DNA of 56,509 bases from contig CAKUSF010000001.1 in NCBI GenBank assembly GCA_934678915.1, forward strand, positions 1 to 56,509, given 5' to 3'. The DNA is from an uncultured Bacteroidales bacterium (GTDB lineage: Bacteria > Bacteroidota > Bacteroidia > Bacteroidales > UBA932). Position 1 is the first letter of the stretch. Each line of letters starts with the position of its first letter. A program made the position numbers and the translations under genes. The notes under the pieces were generated by a model. It had not been told where the DNA came from, did no database searches, and was given only the letters and a program-made list of their open reading frames with translations. Of the stretch, positions 24,671 to 34,332 are shown piece after piece.

Positions 24671-27600
24671 ATGTCGATAAAGAATTTGTCCCTGCGGGCG
24701 GTTGCGGTTTTTGCCGCAGCCTGCCTTGCAGGTAATATGCTCTTAGCGAATCCAAAAGGTGACATGGTCATCTGGTATGATTCCAAGCCCGTGACTGAAT
24801 GGGAGAAACCTCTTCCTATTGGCAACGGCTACATCGGAGGGCTTGTCTATGGTGGAGTACAGAGAGAGAGAATCGCTTTGAATGAGACAAACTTTTGGTC
24901 CGGTCGTCCGCATGACTATGATGATCCTGCCGCAGGAGCTTACTACGACCAGATCAAGACCCTTGTCTTTGACCGCAAGTTCCGTGAGGCAGAAAACATG
25001 ATAGACAAGAATTTCTATGGTAATCCTGTTGCTCAGCAGTGCTATGAGCCGCTTGGAGACCTTAGGATGCTCTTTTACGATGTTGAGTCCCTTGAGGCTG
25101 GTGATTACCGTCGTTCTCTTGACATGGAGACGGGGATCACCTCTGTGACCTTTAAGGCTCGCGGTGTGACTTACAACCGGGAAGTCTTCGTGTCTTACCC
25201 AGACAACGTGATGATTGTGAGGTTGACTGTTGACAAGCCGGGTTCGGTCTCCCTAGACGCTTGGCTTGAAAGTTTCTTTGCGGATAATGTTCAATCACAG
25301 CCGGGCAGGACCGTGCTTGATGGGCAGTGGGAAGGGCCTTTGCCACAGTATTGGCTGATTGCACCAGTCGAAGGAAAAGGAATGAAGTTCCAAACTGTGC
25401 TGGAGGTTCGGAATGAAGGTGGTACACAGACTGTTACGCGTGGACGGCTTTCCATCCGCAAGGCTGATGCCGTGACCCTTGTCCTTACCGCTGCTACTAG
25501 CTATGTGAACTATAATGACATCAGTGCAGATCCTGACAAAAGAAACAAGGCGACAATGGCTGCTGTTGCAGGAAAGTCATTCGACACTTTCAGGAAGGAG
25601 CAGGTCGAGATTTTTAGCGAGAAGATGGGGCGGGTTCATCTTGAACTTGGCGACACATCGAGAAATGCCATTCCGATTGACAAAAGAATTGAAGATGTGA
25701 AGGCTGGTGTTTCGGACCCTAATCTAGAAGCCCTATGTTTTCAGTTCGGACGCTACATGCTCCTGTCTAGCAGCCGCAAAGGTGGACAGCCAGCTACGTT
25801 GCAGGCTATTTGGAATGAGAGACTTACACCTCCTTGGGGTAGCAAGTACACGATAAACATCAACATTCAGATGAACTACTGGCCATCGGAAGTCGCCAAC
25901 CTTGCGGAGTGTCATATTCCTTTGTTTGACATGCTAAGGGAAACTTCCGTACCGGGAGCTAAGACTGCTGAGACCTATTACGGAGTGAAACACGGATGGG
26001 TCGCCCATCATAATCTTGACATCTGGCGGGGAACCGCTCCTGTCGATGCCGCTCGTTATGGAATATGGCCGGTCGGTGGAGCGTGGCTTTGCCAGCACAT
26101 CTGGGAGCACTATGCCTTTTCTGGAGACAAGGAGTTTTTGAAAGAATATTACCCGGTGATGAAGGGCTCTGCTGAATTTCTGGCCGACCTTCTTGTACGC
26201 CATCCGCAGCTTGGCTACCTTGTGACCCCGTTCTCGATGTCACCAGAGCATGGTTTCTATGATGACAACGGAGAAGTTGCATTTGTCAGTCCTGCTCCGA
26301 TGATGGATGTTGCGATTATGAATGACCTCTTCCCTCACGTGATTGAGGCTTCGAAAATACTAAAAGTGGACTCTGACCTGAGAAAACGTCTTGAGAAGAT
26401 TCTCAAGAGCCTTCCTCCTTACAAGGTCAACAGTTCCGGCTATCCTCAGGAATGGGTTGAGGACTTCAAGCCGCTTCGAGGAGGGCACGATGTGTCACCT
26501 TATTTCCCTGTCTATCCAGGCAACAGCATTCTTCTCCATAGGGAGTCCGATCAGGTGATGGTTGAGGCCTACAAGAGATGGATGGAGACCCGCTCGGTAG
26601 GACGTGGCGGCTTCCCAGCTTCGTGGAACATCGCCCTTTGGTCAAGACTTGAGCGTGGAGACAAAGCTTCGGCTCAAATCCGTGCCCTGAACGCATCTAT
26701 GGCAGAGCAGTTCCTCAAGCAAGGTACTGGAGCACAGGTGGATGCTCCGTTCGGTTACACAGCTGGAATTGCGGAGTCATTGATCCAAAGCCATGCGGGA
26801 GAGATTTCTCTCCTCCCAGCCCTTCCTGAGCATTGGAAGAAAGGCTCTGTTTCCGGTTTAAGAGCACGTGGAGGAAACACGATTGACATCTCTTGGGTGG
26901 ATGGAAAACTCGTGTGTGCGACAATCAGCAATCCTGCTGGAGGCACTTTCAAGGTACGCCACGATGGCATTGTCGAGACTGTCACAATTCCTGCAAACGG
27001 CTCTGTCACTATAGGAGACCCAGACAAAAAGAATAGGTACGATTTTAATGGCTCAATCTCACGCGAGATTCTGGAGAATTACCTTGATCGTAGTGTGACA
27101 GCTGGCTATTTTCTTGAGAAAGGGCCTGTGGAGGGGTATGAGTTCCCTTACCGCGAGGACGACATAAGGATGGTGCTGAACATTGGTGCCAAGTTCATTG
27201 GAAGGTCGATCTATTGCTGGGGAGGGGAAAGTAAACTAGGTGATTCTGAATTTCTTGCATATTCAAAGAACATGATCGACCGGCTTCATTCCGAGGATCC
27301 CGACATCATCTTCCAGGCCTGCCTGTTCGAGTTCGTCAGCGGTGATGTCAACAAGCTTGAGATTCCGGCCTGGGTTTTCGAGGCATTCGGACTTCCAGTG
27401 GAGAAGAGGAACTTCCGCAGCGCTGACATGGTGAAGCGGCTTGATCCAAAGATGAAAATCCAGTGGGGAGGACGAGGTGGCAGCGGTGTTCCGATGGTGA
27501 ACAACCTTGAGACAAGGATGTGGTTCTACTTCCTTGCCAGGACCTACATTGACCTTGGCTGCGAGGCCCTGCATCTTGGTCAGGTTGAGTTGATTAGTCA

Positions 27601-28213
27601 AGACGATCCGGGGAAGGAAGCATATTCACAATGCCTTGACATGATAAGGGAATATGCTCGTTCGCACGCTCGTCGCCATTATGTCCTGCTTGACGGCCAC
27701 ACTCCTAAGGGCGGTTTCGTCAAGGATGGTGTCAGCCTGCTGGACTTCAACTCCTTCCCGCTTAGAATCAAGGAAAATGTCGATAAGCCTATGGAGGGAT
27801 TCCTTGAGGTAGGGCATAATGATGGAATATACCTTCGCAGCAAAGGGGCCATCTCTCCGAGTGGATGGAAGGCTGAGAGCATGCCTTATCTGGTTGAGTT
27901 TGATAACTTTGGAACCAATGGAAGACAAGGAGTCGCTGACACCACCGATCATTTCTGCTGGGGCTATGACGACATCACCTGGTTCGCCACCCAAAGTGAG
28001 GAATACCGAAACCAATGGCTTGAATATGCATTTGACTGGCTTCACAAGACTGATCCGAACGGCCATTTGCAGATGTGTCTGATTAGAATGGTCACTGGAA
28101 AGGTGGGCGAGACATCCCTGCGCTCTTATTTCGCCAACACGCGTAGCGAGGCCTGCCCTGTCGGTTACAGTCAGGAAGAGACAATCAAGAGAATCTGGAA
28201 CACGAAATTATGA
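24671..28213 (+). CDS. GH95 domain fused to an uncharacterised TIM-barrel-like domain
   Basis: A 1180-residue secreted protein. Residues 30-780 form a GH95 unit: KPLPIGNGYIGGLVYGG, NETNFWSG, NIQMNYWPSEVANLAE, acid Glu in SMSPEHGFY (about 526) and Asp in AQVDAPFGYTAGIAE (about 690). GH95 enzymes are alpha-L-fucosidases or alpha-L-galactosidases. From about 785 a second domain of roughly 395 residues begins (NIGAKFIGRSIYCWGGES, PDIIFQACLFEFVSGDV, IPAWVFEAFGLPVEKRNF, ETRMWFYFLAR, LGCEALHLGQVELI, WGYDDITWFATQ). I know similar segments only as stand-alone hypothetical proteins in Bacteroidetes and Planctomycetes. The repeated beta-strand plus acidic loop pattern suggests a TIM-barrel hydrolase. 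Its stop overlaps the GH3 start. Confidence 0.75.
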   Translation: MSIKNLSLRAVAVFAAACLAGNMLLANPKGDMVIWYDSKPVTEWEKPLPIGNGYIGGLVYGGVQRERIALNETNFWSGRPHDYDDPAAGAYYDQIKTLVFDRKFREAENMIDKNFYGNPVAQQCYEPLGDLRMLFYDVESLEAGDYRRSLDMETGITSVTFKARGVTYNREVFVSYPDNVMIVRLTVDKPGSVSLDAWLESFFADNVQSQPGRTVLDGQWEGPLPQYWLIAPVEGKGMKFQTVLEVRNEGGTQTVTRGRLSIRKADAVTLVLTAATSYVNYNDISADPDKRNKATMAAVAGKSFDTFRKEQVEIFSEKMGRVHLELGDTSRNAIPIDKRIEDVKAGVSDPNLEALCFQFGRYMLLSSSRKGGQPATLQAIWNERLTPPWGSKYTININIQMNYWPSEVANLAECHIPLFDMLRETSVPGAKTAETYYGVKHGWVAHHNLDIWRGTAPVDAARYGIWPVGGAWLCQHIWEHYAFSGDKEFLKEYYPVMKGSAEFLADLLVRHPQLGYLVTPFSMSPEHGFYDDNGEVAFVSPAPMMDVAIMNDLFPHVIEASKILKVDSDLRKRLEKILKSLPPYKVNSSGYPQEWVEDFKPLRGGHDVSPYFPVYPGNSILLHRESDQVMVEAYKRWMETRSVGRGGFPASWNIALWSRLERGDKASAQIRALNASMAEQFLKQGTGAQVDAPFGYTAGIAESLIQSHAGEISLLPALPEHWKKGSVSGLRARGGNTIDISWVDGKLVCATISNPAGGTFKVRHDGIVETVTIPANGSVTIGDPDKKNRYDFNGSISREILENYLDRSVTAGYFLEKGPVEGYEFPYREDDIRMVLNIGAKFIGRSIYCWGGESKLGDSEFLAYSKNMIDRLHSEDPDIIFQACLFEFVSGDVNKLEIPAWVFEAFGLPVEKRNFRSADMVKRLDPKMKIQWGGRGGSGVPMVNNLETRMWFYFLARTYIDLGCEALHLGQVELISQDDPGKEAYSQCLDMIREYARSHARRHYVLLDGHTPKGGFVKDGVSLLDFNSFPLRIKENVDKPMEGFLEVGHNDGIYLRSKGAISPSGWKAESMPYLVEFDNFGTNGRQGVADTTDHFCWGYDDITWFATQSEEYRNQWLEYAFDWLHKTDPNGHLQMCLIRMVTGKVGETSLRSYFANTRSEACPVGYSQEETIKRIWNTKL

Positions 28214-30795
28214 GAAGAATTATTATTACTGGATTATGCCTGCTGGCTGGCAGTGTAGTGGCCTTTGGTCAAAAGGAGAAGTACTGGAATCCGAATCTTC
28301 CGATTGACGAAAGGGTGGAAGACCTTGTGGGAAGGATGACATTGGACGAGAAAATCGGCCAGATGATGAACAATGCTCCGGCAATTGACAGACTTGGGAT
28401 TCCTGCCTACAACTGGTGGAACGAGTGTCTTCATGGGGTGGCAAGAAGTCCTTACAACACAACATCATTTCCTCAGGCCATCGCTATGGCCGCGACTTGG
28501 GATCGTGATGCCATCAACCTGATGGGTGAATATGCTTCCGATGAAGGCAGGGCCATATTCAATGATTCTAAGCGTCTGGGGAAGCCGGGAATATTCAAAG
28601 GCCTGACTTACTGGAGCCCTAACATCAACATATTCAGGGACCCTCGTTGGGGACGTGGTCAGGAAACTTATGGAGAGGACCCGTATCTGACAGGAGAGAT
28701 GGGAACCGCCTTCGTTAGAGGAATCCAAGGGGATGATCCGCGTTACCTTAAAGCCTCTGCATGCGCTAAGCACTATGCTGTTCATAGTGGCCCGGAGTGG
28801 AACCGCCACACGTTCAATGCGCAGGTCAGCAATCAGGATTTGTGGGACACCTATCTTCCCGCGTTCAAAAAGCTTGTGACAGAAGCTGGTGTCACTGGAG
28901 TGATGTGTGCCTACAACGCTTTTCTTGGGCAGGCCTGCTGCGGTAATGATGTCTTGATGATGGATATTCTTAAAAATCAATGGCATTTCTCCGGCTACGT
29001 CACTTCTGACTGCGGTGCCATTGATGATTTCTACAGGACTCATAAACTCTTTGATGATGCTGCTTCTTCATCCGCTGATGCGGTGCTCCATGGAACGGAC
29101 TGCGAATGTGGCGGATCATATTCGGCTCTAAGCCAAGCGGTTGCTGAAGGGCTAATCTCTGAGGAACAAATTGATGAGTCTCTAAAGCGATTGTTCAGAA
29201 TCCGTTTCCGTCTTGGAATGTTCGACCCGGATGAGAAGAATCCATATTCAAAGATTCCGCTTTCTGTCTTGGAAAGTCCTGAGCATAAGGCTCATGCTTT
29301 GAAGATGGCGCATGAGTCGATGGTGCTTTTGAAAAATGATGGCATCCTTCCGATTGACAGAAACAAGGTGAAGAAGGTAGCCCTTGTCGGGCCTAATGCG
29401 GATGAATGGAAGGTGTTCCTCGCCAATTATTACGGCTATCCTTCCCAGAAGACGTCTCTCTATCAGGCTCTTAAGGACAAATTGGGCGATGATGTGGAAT
29501 TGATCTACAAGAAAGGTGTCAATCTGGTGGATGACTATGTGTTTACCTCACGTTATGATGATAAGCTGTTCAGAATTAACGGAAAACCCGGATTTAAGGC
29601 CGAGTATTGGACTAACATGAGGCGCGAGGGTACACCTGTCCTGACGCGCGTTGAATCGCGTCCAGATCATTGCTGGGGGGACGGTCAGGACATCGCTCCG
29701 GGAGTTGTGGCTACTCGGATGTCTGCTGTGTGGAAGACGACCTTCAAGCCGCGCGAAAGCGGACGTGTCTGCTTTGAACTTAGGGCAGATGACTGGGCGG
29801 AACTCTTGATTGACGGCAAGGCTCCTGAAAAGGTGGGACTCGTCAACAATTATTATCAGCTTGACGCTGTGAAGGGAAAATCTTACGAGATCGAAATTCG
29901 TTACAGCCAAAGTGCCGACAACGCTGAGATCCTTTTCGATTTCGGTTCTTTAGAGCGTGCTGACTATGCCCGTACTGCTGACGAAGTAAAGGATGCTGAC
30001 CTCATCCTTTTCGCAGGTGGAATCTCCTCTATGGTTGAGGGAGAGCAGATGCCTGTGGAAATCGAAGGGTTCCGTGGCGGAGACCGTACCACTATCGAAC
30101 TTCCGAAAGTCCAGAAAAACATGCTCAAAGCCCTTAAGGACACAGGCAAGCCAGTGATTTTCGTGATGATGACCGGAAGTGCGATCGGGCTTGAGTGGGA
30201 GAACTCTAATCTGAATGCAATCCTGAACGCATGGTACGGAGGACAGGCCGGGGGCCAGGCAATCTGCGACATCTTGTTCGGAGACTACAATCCATCTGGA
30301 AAACTGCCTTTGACATTCTACAGGAGTGTTGAAGACATCCCTGACTATCAAAACTATAGCATGCAGGACAGAACTTATCGCTATTTCCGTGGTACCCCGA
30401 TCTATCCTTTCGGCTACGGCTTGAGTTACACCTCGTTCGGGTACTCGAATCTCAAGATTAATGTTGATGCTGAGGGCAGACTGCACGTTACGGCTGTCGT
30501 GACAAATAAGGGACAGTTTGATGGCGAAGAAGTCGTACAGATGTATGTCTCCAACAAACGCAATTTCGTCACCCCGCTTCGCTCCCTTAAAGGTTTCGAA
30601 AGAATATTCCTTAAGGCAGGGGAGTCCCGTGAGGTCGAGTTTGTACTCACAAAGGAAGACCTGACTTTGACCGGTTCTACTGGGGAGACCATTCCGATGA
30701 AAGGAAAGGTCGAAATCTCTGTAGGTGGCTGCCAAGGTGGCCAGGCCGTTATTCCGTCAACCACAGAAGCTATTACTGAATCAATTAATATCTAA
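28210..30795 (+). CDS. GH3 beta-xylosidase/beta-glucosidase with PA14 insert
   Basis: An 861-residue secreted protein. Nucleophile Asp lies in YVTSDCGAIDDFY (about 267), with RDPRWGRGQETYGEDP and KHYAVHSGPE earlier in the barrel. A PA14 domain occupies about 462-580 (FKAEYWTNM...WAELLIDGK), and a fibronectin III-like tail ends the protein. The motifs around the nucleophile and ECGGSYSALSQAVAEGLI resemble plant and fungal beta-xylosidases more than beta-glucosidases. Its ATG lies within the previous stop (ATGA), so translation is coupled. Confidence 0.88.
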   Translation: MRRIIITGLCLLAGSVVAFGQKEKYWNPNLPIDERVEDLVGRMTLDEKIGQMMNNAPAIDRLGIPAYNWWNECLHGVARSPYNTTSFPQAIAMAATWDRDAINLMGEYASDEGRAIFNDSKRLGKPGIFKGLTYWSPNINIFRDPRWGRGQETYGEDPYLTGEMGTAFVRGIQGDDPRYLKASACAKHYAVHSGPEWNRHTFNAQVSNQDLWDTYLPAFKKLVTEAGVTGVMCAYNAFLGQACCGNDVLMMDILKNQWHFSGYVTSDCGAIDDFYRTHKLFDDAASSSADAVLHGTDCECGGSYSALSQAVAEGLISEEQIDESLKRLFRIRFRLGMFDPDEKNPYSKIPLSVLESPEHKAHALKMAHESMVLLKNDGILPIDRNKVKKVALVGPNADEWKVFLANYYGYPSQKTSLYQALKDKLGDDVELIYKKGVNLVDDYVFTSRYDDKLFRINGKPGFKAEYWTNMRREGTPVLTRVESRPDHCWGDGQDIAPGVVATRMSAVWKTTFKPRESGRVCFELRADDWAELLIDGKAPEKVGLVNNYYQLDAVKGKSYEIEIRYSQSADNAEILFDFGSLERADYARTADEVKDADLILFAGGISSMVEGEQMPVEIEGFRGGDRTTIELPKVQKNMLKALKDTGKPVIFVMMTGSAIGLEWENSNLNAILNAWYGGQAGGQAICDILFGDYNPSGKLPLTFYRSVEDIPDYQNYSMQDRTYRYFRGTPIYPFGYGLSYTSFGYSNLKINVDAEGRLHVTAVVTNKGQFDGEEVVQMYVSNKRNFVTPLRSLKGFERIFLKAGESREVEFVLTKEDLTLTGSTGETIPMKGKVEISVGGCQGGQAVIPSTTEAITESINI

Positions 30796-30802
30796 TAACT
30801 AA

Positions 30803-31810
30803 ATGAATATGAAGCGTTTGATAACAATTTTCTGTGTGGCTTTCATTGGCGCGTCCTCGTTCGCTCAGCAGGTCGCGACAATAACCACTCCAGACAGCAC
30901 CTACACCATTCCGATGAATGGTGACATGCCTGCGAATCCTTTCATTAGGCACATGTACACTGCCGATCCTTCAGCGAGAGTTTGGAAGGACGGTCGTTTG
31001 TACATCTATGCCTCACATGACATCGCACCACCTCGTGGATGTGATCTGATGGACAAGTACCATGTGTTTTCTACTGATGACATGGTGAACTGGACGGACC
31101 ACGGTGAGATTCTCAGTGCTGATGACGTGCCTTGGGGACGTAAGGAAGGCGGTTTCATGTGGGCTCCGGACTGTGCCTACAAGAACGGGAAATACTACTT
31201 CTACTTCCCTCATCCTTCCGAGACGATCACGACCCACAGCTGGAGGATAGGTGTAGCTGTGAGCCGTCATCCAGACAGGGGATTCAAGGTTAAAGGGTGG
31301 ATAAAGGATGTTCCTCCTTACATCGATCCTTGCGTGTTTGTGGATGATGATGGCCAAGCTTACCTTTACAACGGAGGAAGTGGGCATTGCTTCGGAGGAA
31401 AACTGAAGAAAAACATGATGGAGCTTGATGGTCCGATGACTGAGATGCAGGGCCTTGAGGATTTCCACGAAGGAACCTGGGTCCATAAGTACAACGGTAA
31501 GTACTATCTGGTTTATCCTGACAATTACATCGAGAATGGAGTCCAGTACAACAGAATGCATTACGCGATGAGCGACAGCCCTCTAGGACCTTGGGATCAC
31601 AAGGGAATATTCCTTGACCGTACCGATTGTGACACGATGCACGGAAGCGTTGCTTGCTACAAAGGCCAGTGGTACGTGTTCTACCACAACTGCGCTCTTT
31701 CGCACCGTGGCAACCTTCGCAGCATCTGTGTGGACAAGCTCTACTACAACGAAGATGGAACCATCCGTAAAGTGGAGCAAAGGGATCATTGCGATGTTCC
31801 GCGATTGTAA
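30803..31810 (+). CDS. GH43 glycosidase, paralog 1
   Basis: A 335-residue secreted five-bladed propeller, signal MNMKRLITIFCVAFIGASSF-AQ. The three GH43 acids are visible: Asp in TADPSARVW (about 53), Asp in IDPCVFVDDDG (about 174) and Glu in DFHEGTWVHKYNG (about 222). Known members are beta-xylosidases or alpha-L-arabinofuranosidases. It is very similar along its length to the lipoprotein at 43440, except for the N-terminus. Confidence 0.88.
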   Translation: MNMKRLITIFCVAFIGASSFAQQVATITTPDSTYTIPMNGDMPANPFIRHMYTADPSARVWKDGRLYIYASHDIAPPRGCDLMDKYHVFSTDDMVNWTDHGEILSADDVPWGRKEGGFMWAPDCAYKNGKYYFYFPHPSETITTHSWRIGVAVSRHPDRGFKVKGWIKDVPPYIDPCVFVDDDGQAYLYNGGSGHCFGGKLKKNMMELDGPMTEMQGLEDFHEGTWVHKYNGKYYLVYPDNYIENGVQYNRMHYAMSDSPLGPWDHKGIFLDRTDCDTMHGSVACYKGQWYVFYHNCALSHRGNLRSICVDKLYYNEDGTIRKVEQRDHCDVPRL

Positions 31811-31822
31811 AATTGATGTCTT

Positions 31823-34171
31823 ATGAATATATTTAAAGCGATTGCCGTGGCACTCGTCCCTTTCATGGTCTTGGGGTGCACCTCTGTTGATGCGGTGCGT
31901 AAGACCAAAACCGGACTTGTGGCCGAGACGGAGATCAATCGTATAGAAGTAATTTGCTATTCTTCGGACATCGTAAGAATAGTCAAATCCCCACTGTGCA
32001 CTTGTGGAGTGACTTCTGACAGTTCATTATCGGTTGTGATGAAGCCAGAGAGGGTAAAGTTCCGAGTCACCATGTCTGGTGACAGCCTTGTCACTCTCTC
32101 CACGAAAGACATGGCAGTTCGGATTGACATGGCCTCCTCATCCGTGTCGTTCCTTGATGACCAAGGGAAGGCGCTGATTTCTGAAAAGCCATGTTCTTTT
32201 TCCATGGTTCCGACCGATGACGCGGGAACTCCTTCCTACAAGATCTCTCAGACATTTCTTCTTGCTGATGGAGAGGCGATTTATGGCCTTGGACAGCACC
32301 AGCAAGGTGGCTTGAATATGCGAGGACGCGAAATAACGCTCCAGAATGTGAACACCGAGATCGCCATTCCTCTTGTCCACTCCAACAAAGGTTACGCATT
32401 GTTTTGGGACAACACCAGCACATCGCATTTCGTGGATAATGCCGATGGGATGACTCTGTCTTCCGATGTCGGAAACTCGGCTGACTATTACATAATCCGT
32501 GGCGGAGACGCGGACGGTGTCATCGCTGGAATCCGAAGACTCACAGGGGATTCTCCGATGTTCCCTTTGTGGTCTTATGGATTTCACCAGTCTAGAGAAC
32601 GCTACATGAGCCAGCAGGAACTTGTTTCGGTGGTTGATCGTTACAGGGAACTGAAAGTTCCTCTGGATGGAATCATCCAAGACTGGCAGTACTGGGGGGC
32701 GGATAACCATTATTGGAATGCTGTTGAGTTCCTTAGCCCTTCATTCCCGGATCCGGCTGGCATGATAAAAGACGTCCATGACAGGAACGCTCATGTCATG
32801 ATTTCTGTCTGGCCATCGTTCGGCCCAAGTACGGAGATATTTAAAAAGCTTGATTCTGAAGGACTTCTGATGAGACATAAGACATATCCTTCTGACGTAG
32901 CGGTGCGAAACTATGACCCTTTTGACAAAAGAGCACGTGAGATCTATTGGTCGTGGATGAAAAAGAATATGTTCGACATCGGCATGGACGCATGGTGGCT
33001 GGATGCAACTGAGCCTGAACACGTTGATGTTAAAGAATCGGACTATGACTACATCACCCCTTCGGGGTCGTTCAGGAAGGTTCGCAATGCTTTCCCGATA
33101 GCAAGTGTAGGTGGAGTCTATGATTCTCAGCGAGCCGAGACAAATGCAAAGCGTGTCTTCATCCTTACTCGTTCTGCTTCAGCTGGAATCCAGCGTTATG
33201 GAGCCCATGTCTGGTCCGGAGATGTCGTTTCCGGTTGGGAACAGCTTCATAATCAGATTCCTGCAGCACTAAATCTGTCTATGTGCGGAATCCCGTACTG
33301 GAATTCGGACATTGGAGGATTTTTCTCTGCCTACAATTACCCTGACGGCAATCGTGATGAAGAGTTCCGCAGACTCTACCTCCGGTGGATGGAATTTGCA
33401 ACCTTTACTGGCATGATGCGTTCGCATGGTACGCATACTCATCGCGAGATATGGAATTTCGGAGATCCGGGAGATTTCTTTTTCGAAGCTCAGAGAAAGT
33501 ATATTCAATTAAGGTATCTCCTTCTTCCTTACATCTACAGTCAGGCTTGGGACATCACGTCTTCCGCTGGAACCTTGATGCGCCCGCTTATGATGGATTG
33601 GCCATCGGACAAATATTCCATAGAAATTGACGACCAGTACATGTTCGGGAAGTCAATCATGGTCGCCCCTGTCACAGAGGATGTCACTGGCAGAAAGGTT
33701 TACCTTCCAGAAGGAGAATGGGTGGATTTCTGGACCGGGTGCAGACTGTCAGGTGGAGTCCATTTCTGCTGTGATGTCCCGTTGGACAAGATTCCTCTTT
33801 ACGTCAAGTCTGGAAGTATCATCCCTGCTGGGCCGTCTGTTCAGTACGCCTCTGAAAAACCTTGGGACAGCCTTCAGGTCAGAATCTATCCTGGCGCGGA
33901 TGGAAGTTTCAGCCTTTATGAGGATTCGGGTGATGGCTACGACTACGAATCCGGAGCCCGTTCAATCATTCGCTTCCAGTGGGACGACAGAAACTCTACT
34001 CTGACCATTCTTCCTCGTGAAGGTTCCTGGAAGGGGATGATTTCCGAAAGGGAGTTCCGCATAGTTATCGTGCGAAACGGCTCCGGCACTGGACTGGACA
34101 ATGAATCATCTGATGTCAGCGTTCGTTACAATGGTCAAAAACTGATAGTCAACATGGCTCAAAACGATTAA
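31823..34171 (+). CDS. GH31 alpha-xylosidase-like lipoprotein
   Basis: A 782-residue protein with lipobox FMVLGC at the N-terminus, so anchored to a membrane. Barrel motifs: DGIIQDWQYWG, nucleophile Asp in WWLDATEPE (about 394) and acid Asp in HVWSGDVVSGW (about 466). The WLDATEPE form is typical of GH31 alpha-xylosidases, while alpha-glucosidases have DMNE-type motifs. It would remove alpha-xylose or a related alpha-sugar. It is the last gene before the 161-base gap upstream of the susC-susD part. Confidence 0.85.
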   Translation: MNIFKAIAVALVPFMVLGCTSVDAVRKTKTGLVAETEINRIEVICYSSDIVRIVKSPLCTCGVTSDSSLSVVMKPERVKFRVTMSGDSLVTLSTKDMAVRIDMASSSVSFLDDQGKALISEKPCSFSMVPTDDAGTPSYKISQTFLLADGEAIYGLGQHQQGGLNMRGREITLQNVNTEIAIPLVHSNKGYALFWDNTSTSHFVDNADGMTLSSDVGNSADYYIIRGGDADGVIAGIRRLTGDSPMFPLWSYGFHQSRERYMSQQELVSVVDRYRELKVPLDGIIQDWQYWGADNHYWNAVEFLSPSFPDPAGMIKDVHDRNAHVMISVWPSFGPSTEIFKKLDSEGLLMRHKTYPSDVAVRNYDPFDKRAREIYWSWMKKNMFDIGMDAWWLDATEPEHVDVKESDYDYITPSGSFRKVRNAFPIASVGGVYDSQRAETNAKRVFILTRSASAGIQRYGAHVWSGDVVSGWEQLHNQIPAALNLSMCGIPYWNSDIGGFFSAYNYPDGNRDEEFRRLYLRWMEFATFTGMMRSHGTHTHREIWNFGDPGDFFFEAQRKYIQLRYLLLPYIYSQAWDITSSAGTLMRPLMMDWPSDKYSIEIDDQYMFGKSIMVAPVTEDVTGRKVYLPEGEWVDFWTGCRLSGGVHFCCDVPLDKIPLYVKSGSIIPAGPSVQYASEKPWDSLQVRIYPGADGSFSLYEDSGDGYDYESGARSIIRFQWDDRNSTLTILPREGSWKGMISEREFRIVIVRNGSGTGLDNESSDVSVRYNGQKLIVNMAQND

Positions 34172-34332
34172 AAAGACATTAATTTGGCAGTTAATCCAAA
34201 TATTAAGTCTCATTTCGTGCGTTTTTTAACACTCTCGCGCTTATTTAGCGGTGCCATTCGGTGAAGCATGAAGCCACCGGACTATTGAAATTGTTTTTAT
34301 ATTTTTAATAACACTTTATTTTTATCATCATT
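34172..34332 (+). promoter_or_regulatory. Gap before the susC-susD segment with a weak promoter
   Basis: The only sizable gap inside the locus. TATTTTTA (34300-34307) is a weak -7 candidate. An inverted repeat CGGTG...CACCG lies near 34260-34279. The hexamer AGCCAC at 34272-34277 matches one half of the operator-like repeat at 15043-15080. No strong terminator is seen, so both read-through and a second promoter are possible. Confidence 0.35.
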
